From positions 1-9,387 of the forward strand of contig NZ_CAMLFY010000150.1 in the NCBI RefSeq assembly GCF_946479415.1: 9,387 nucleotides of DNA, read 5' to 3'. The notes below the pieces were generated by a model, which saw only the letters and a program-made list of their open reading frames with translations, was not told the origin of the DNA and did not search any database. Positions 7,574 through 9,387 of the stretch are shown in pieces. The DNA comes from an uncultured Shinella sp. (GTDB lineage Bacteria > Pseudomonadota > Alphaproteobacteria > Rhizobiales > Rhizobiaceae). A program made the translations under genes and the position numbers. Position 1 is the stretch's first letter. The number at the start of each line of letters is the position of its first letter.

Positions 7574-7616
7574 ATCTCCCCCCTTGTGGGGGAGATGCCC
7601 GGCAGGGCAGAGGGGG
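7574..7616 (-). repeat. Palindromic intergenic repeat, right arm (inverted copy)
   Basis: This is the inverted partner of 7466-7508, matching over all 43 bases, with a 65-nt non-repeated spacer (7509-7573) between them. Beyond the outer end the copies diverge at once: the right copy has a sixth G where the left copy has an A. The pair fills most of the 214-nt gap between the convergent genes rsmA and gmk, and either transcript could fold into a 43-bp stem. No T-run follows on either strand, so a simple intrinsic terminator is not supported. I see no transposase, no gene and no other signal in the spacer. Confidence 0.9.
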
Positions 7617-7643
7617 GTATCGCTTCACCAGTTTTCCTACCGC

Positions 7644-8303
7644 CTACAAAACCGGCTTTTCCGTCACCAGCTTGGTCACGAACTCGAACAGCCCGTGGCG
7701 GCGGTCGCGGCGCAGGCGCTCGGCCTTGACGATGCTCTGCACGGCGTCGAAGGCGACGGAGAGGTCGTCGTTGAGGATGACATAGTCATACTCCCGCCAA
7801 TGCTCGATTTCGGCGCGGGAATTGGCAAGGCGCGTCTGGATGACCTCTTCCGTGTCCTCGGCCCGGCGATGCAGGCGCGATTGCAGCTCGGTCATCGACG
7901 GCGGCAGGATGAAGATGGAGACGACGTCGGCCGGCATCTTTTCCTGAAGCTGCTGGGCGCCCTGCCAGTCGATGTCGAACAGCATGTCGCGGCCGGCGGA
8001 CATGGCCTCCTCCACCGGCTCGCGCGGCGTACCGTAAAAGTTGCCGTGCACCTCGGCCCATTCGAGCAGCGCATCGCTGTCGCGCAGGCGCTCGAATTCC
8101 TTGTGGTTGATGAAGTGGTAGTGCCGGCCGGCAATCTCGCTGGCGCGGCGCTGGCGGGTCGTGACGCTGACCGAAAGACTGAGGCCGGGATCGGCTTCCA
8201 GCAGGTTGCGCGCGATCGTCGACTTGCCCGCGCCCGATGGCGAGGAAATGACGAGCATGAGCCCGCGGCGTTCGATGTGGATTTGCTTCGACGGCTCGGC
8301 CAT
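7644..8303 (-). CDS. gmk: Guanylate kinase
   Basis: Gmk phosphorylates GMP (and dGMP) to GDP with ATP, an essential step toward GTP and dGTP; it is cytosolic. The protein has 219 residues, usual length. It carries the P-loop SPSGAGKST (21-29; lysine K27), the GMP-binding elements SVTTRQRR (46-53), the E56/G59/Y62 segment, [12 protein letters not shown] (81-92) and DIDWQGAQ (110-117), and the lid-region arginines in the [17 protein letters not shown] stretch (143-159). The ATG at 8303 has GGAG 6 nt upstream, overlapping the end of yicC. An internal ATG at residue 16 would remove the short N-terminal extension but lacks better support. The gene starts 3 nt after the yicC stop, so both are surely cotranscribed. 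It converges on rsmA, with the palindromic repeat between. Confidence 0.97.
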   Translation of the reverse strand: MAEPSKQIHIERRGLMLVISSPSGAGKSTIARNLLEADPGLSLSVSVTTRQRRASEIAGRHYHFINHKEFERLRDSDALLEWAEVHGNFYGTPREPVEEAMSAGRDMLFDIDWQGAQQLQEKMPADVVSIFILPPSMTELQSRLHRRAEDTEEVIQTRLANSRAEIEHWREYDYVILNDDLSVAFDAVQSIVKAERLRRDRRHGLFEFVTKLVTEKPVL

Positions 8304-8306
8304 GGC

Positions 8307-9194
8307 CTACTCCAGATTCTGGACCTGTTCGCGGAACTGGTCGATGACGACCTTCAGTTCGATGCCAGCAGCCGTTACAGCAGCGGCGTTCGACTTGGAA
8401 CAGATGGTATTCGATTCCCGGTTAAATTCCTGTGCGAGAAAATCGAGCTTGCGCCCGATCGGCCCGCCTTCGGCGATCAGCTCGCGCGCTGCACGGACAT
8501 GCGCCTTCAGCCGGTCGATCTCTTCGCGCAGATCCGCCTTGGTGGCAAGCAATGCCGCCTCCTGATGCAGGCGATCCCGGTCAAGTGCCGTCGTGCCCTG
8601 CATGAGCATGGCGACCTGTGCGGAAAGCCGCTCGGCAATCGCCGAGACGCTGCGCGAAGGGTCGGCCTCGACGGTCGCCGTCAGGGTTTCGATGCGCGCC
8701 ACCTGACCGAGCAGCACCTCGGCAAGGGCTGCCCCCTCCTTGCGCCGCATGTCGGCAAGACGGCGGATCGCTTCGGCAAGACCGGTGCGGATATCGGCAT
8801 CGCGCGTCGTGCGTTCCGTTTCGCTCTCCTCCGCCTCGCGGAAATCGACGATGCCGCGTACCGACAACAGCGTGTCGAGCTTCAGCGGCGCGGGATCGAT
8901 GGTGCCGGCGAGCTGATCGCGCAGCGCCAGCACGGCGGCAAGCGCCCCCTGGTTCACCACGGCCTCGACCTGCGCCTCGCTGACGCTGGTGGCAAGCCCG
9001 ATCTGGAGATTGCCGCGCGAGAACGCCTCACCCGCCAGCCGGCGGACATCCGCTTCCAGCGCCTCGAGGCCGGGCGGCAGGCGCAGACGCAGGTCCAGAC
9101 CCTTGCCGTTCACCGAGCGCAGTTCCCAGGCCCAGCGTGTGCGTCCGCTCGTTCCCTCGACCCGCGCAAAGCCGGTCATCGATTGCAATGTCAT
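8307..9194 (-). CDS. yicC: YicC family endoribonuclease
   Basis: YicC proteins are conserved, partly characterised proteins. E. coli YicC has been reported to act as an endoribonuclease and to promote decay of the small RNA RyhB; the role in alphaproteobacteria is not established. The protein has 295 residues, family length. The N-terminus MTLQSMTGFAR (1-11) and ELRSVNGKGLDLRLRLP (24-40) are the YicC_N signature. The C-terminal DUF1732-type domain contains EAALLATKADLREEIDRLKAHV (212-233) and the hallmark GRKLDFLAQEFNRE then SNTICSKS (247-268). The ATG at 9194 was chosen because AGGAGG sits 5 nt upstream and the family signature begins here. An in-frame ATG at 9251 would add 19 residues unlike the family. 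It leads gmk, a pairing common in proteobacteria whose reason is unclear. Confidence 0.94.
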   Translation of the reverse strand: MTLQSMTGFARVEGTSGRTRWAWELRSVNGKGLDLRLRLPPGLEALEADVRRLAGEAFSRGNLQIGLATSVSEAQVEAVVNQGALAAVLALRDQLAGTIDPAPLKLDTLLSVRGIVDFREAEESETERTTRDADIRTGLAEAIRRLADMRRKEGAALAEVLLGQVARIETLTATVEADPSRSVSAIAERLSAQVAMLMQGTTALDRDRLHQEAALLATKADLREEIDRLKAHVRAARELIAEGGPIGRKLDFLAQEFNRESNTICSKSNAAAVTAAGIELKVVIDQFREQVQNLE

Positions 9195-9199
9195 GTCAG

Positions 9200-9205
9200 C
9201 CTCCT
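9200..9205 (-). promoter_or_regulatory. Ribosome binding site deciding the yicC start
   Basis: A perfect AGGAGG on the minus strand lies 5 nt before the ATG at 9194. This settles the start against the longer reading from 9251. GGAGGC at 9199-9204, which overlaps this site, is complementary to an upstream GCCTCC in the leader (9225-9230). Confidence 0.85.
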
Positions 9206-9210
9206 GTGGC

Positions 9211-9230
9211 GCCTCACCGGAACGGGAGGC
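9211..9230 (-). other. Hairpin in the yicC leader
   Basis: On the minus-strand transcript GCCUC (9230-9226) pairs with GAGGC (9215-9211), and the inner CCG pairs with CGG across a one-base bulge and a UUC loop. The hairpin ends 5 nt before the ribosome binding site. Its left strand can instead pair with the Shine-Dalgarno region. The complementarity is seen; any regulatory role is inferred. Confidence 0.35.
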
Positions 9231-9327
9231 AGCCGGATACGCGCAGCCCACGCGAACTCAGCTTTCAAAGTGAAGCAGTTTCACGGGGTTGGAAACGGGC
9301 AAGTGTATGGAAGGGGCGGCGATCCAC

Positions 9328-9356
9328 ATAAAGGTTGGGAGGTGGAAGGCGTCAAG
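9328..9356 (-). promoter_or_regulatory. Candidate rhizobial sigma-70 promoter of yicC-gmk
   Basis: Reading the minus strand, CTTGAC (9356-9351) is followed by exactly 17 nt and then CTTTAT (9333-9328). The rhizobial housekeeping consensus, described for Ensifer meliloti, is CTTGAC-N17-CTATAT, so the -35 is perfect and the -10 differs at one position. Transcription would start near 9321, giving a leader of about 127 nt before yicC. No reading frame that looks coding occupies 9195-9387. Confidence 0.6.
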
Positions 9357-9372
9357 CCCATGTGCGGAGGTC

Positions 9373-9387
9373 ACCCCCCTCTGCCCT
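9373..9387 (+). repeat. Start of a third palindromic repeat copy, cut by the window edge
   Basis: The last 15 bases (ACCCCCCTCTGCCCT) equal the reverse complement of 7604-7618, the outer end of the right arm, including the six-C run that distinguishes it from the left arm. The rest of the copy lies beyond the window. It sits just upstream of the candidate yicC promoter, so the yicC-gmk unit is flanked by copies of this repeat. Confidence 0.7.

Noticed and set aside
7466..7616. Inverted repeat as ends of an insertion sequence, a CRISPR array or an intrinsic terminator
   Set aside because: The 65-nt interior encodes nothing, there is no series of evenly spaced repeats, and no T-run follows either arm. 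A palindromic intergenic element fits better.
7454..7729. Small plus-strand frame across the repeat into the end of gmk
   Set aside because: It is largely made of the palindromic repeat and antisense gmk sequence, with no ribosome binding site and no recognisable protein.
9195..9251. ATG at 9251 as the yicC start
   Set aside because: The 19 extra residues do not belong to the family N-terminus, and the perfect AGGAGG at 9200-9205 points to 9194.

Overview
The window is ordinary core chromosome from an alphaproteobacterium, most likely a member of the Rhizobiaceae (Rhizobium, Agrobacterium, Ensifer or Shinella type). The grounds are high GC, strong preference for G/C at third codon positions, protein sequences of rhizobial type, a CTTGAC-N17-CTTTAT promoter close to the rhizobial sigma-70 consensus, and a palindromic intergenic repeat of a kind typical of this group. 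I cannot name the genus or species from sequence alone.

Positions 1-7429 (+ strand) hold a tightly packed run: lptF (5' end cut off by the window), lptG, lptD, a SurA-type periplasmic chaperone, pdxA and rsmA. lptF/lptG, lptG/lptD and pdxA/rsmA overlap by 4, 1 and 1 nt, so their translation is probably coupled. The two real gaps are 134 nt before surA, with a weak promoter candidate, and 77 nt before pdxA, with a strong GC-rich hairpin. LptF and LptG form the inner-membrane part of the LPS exporter, LptD is the outer-membrane LPS translocon, and SurA escorts outer-membrane barrel proteins such as LptD. PdxA (vitamin B6 synthesis) and RsmA (16S rRNA dimethylation) are housekeeping passengers. 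The order lptD-surA-pdxA-rsmA is shared with enterobacteria; here lptF and lptG are attached in front and apaG/apaH are absent behind.

Positions 7430-7643 lie between convergent genes. They hold a perfect 43-bp inverted repeat with a 65-nt spacer, and each arm is itself built of two small palindromes. The first 15 nt of a third copy run off the right edge at 9373-9387.

Positions 7644-9387 (- strand) hold yicC followed by gmk with a 3-nt gap, an evident two-gene operon. It is preceded by a good rhizobial sigma-70 promoter and a leader of roughly 127 nt that can form alternative hairpins near the yicC ribosome binding site.

I found no mobile element with a transposase, no tRNA or rRNA, no CRISPR array, no defence system and no clearly new biological system. 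The points most worth a second look are the palindromic repeat, the cysteine pattern of LptD, and the promoter and leader of yicC-gmk.
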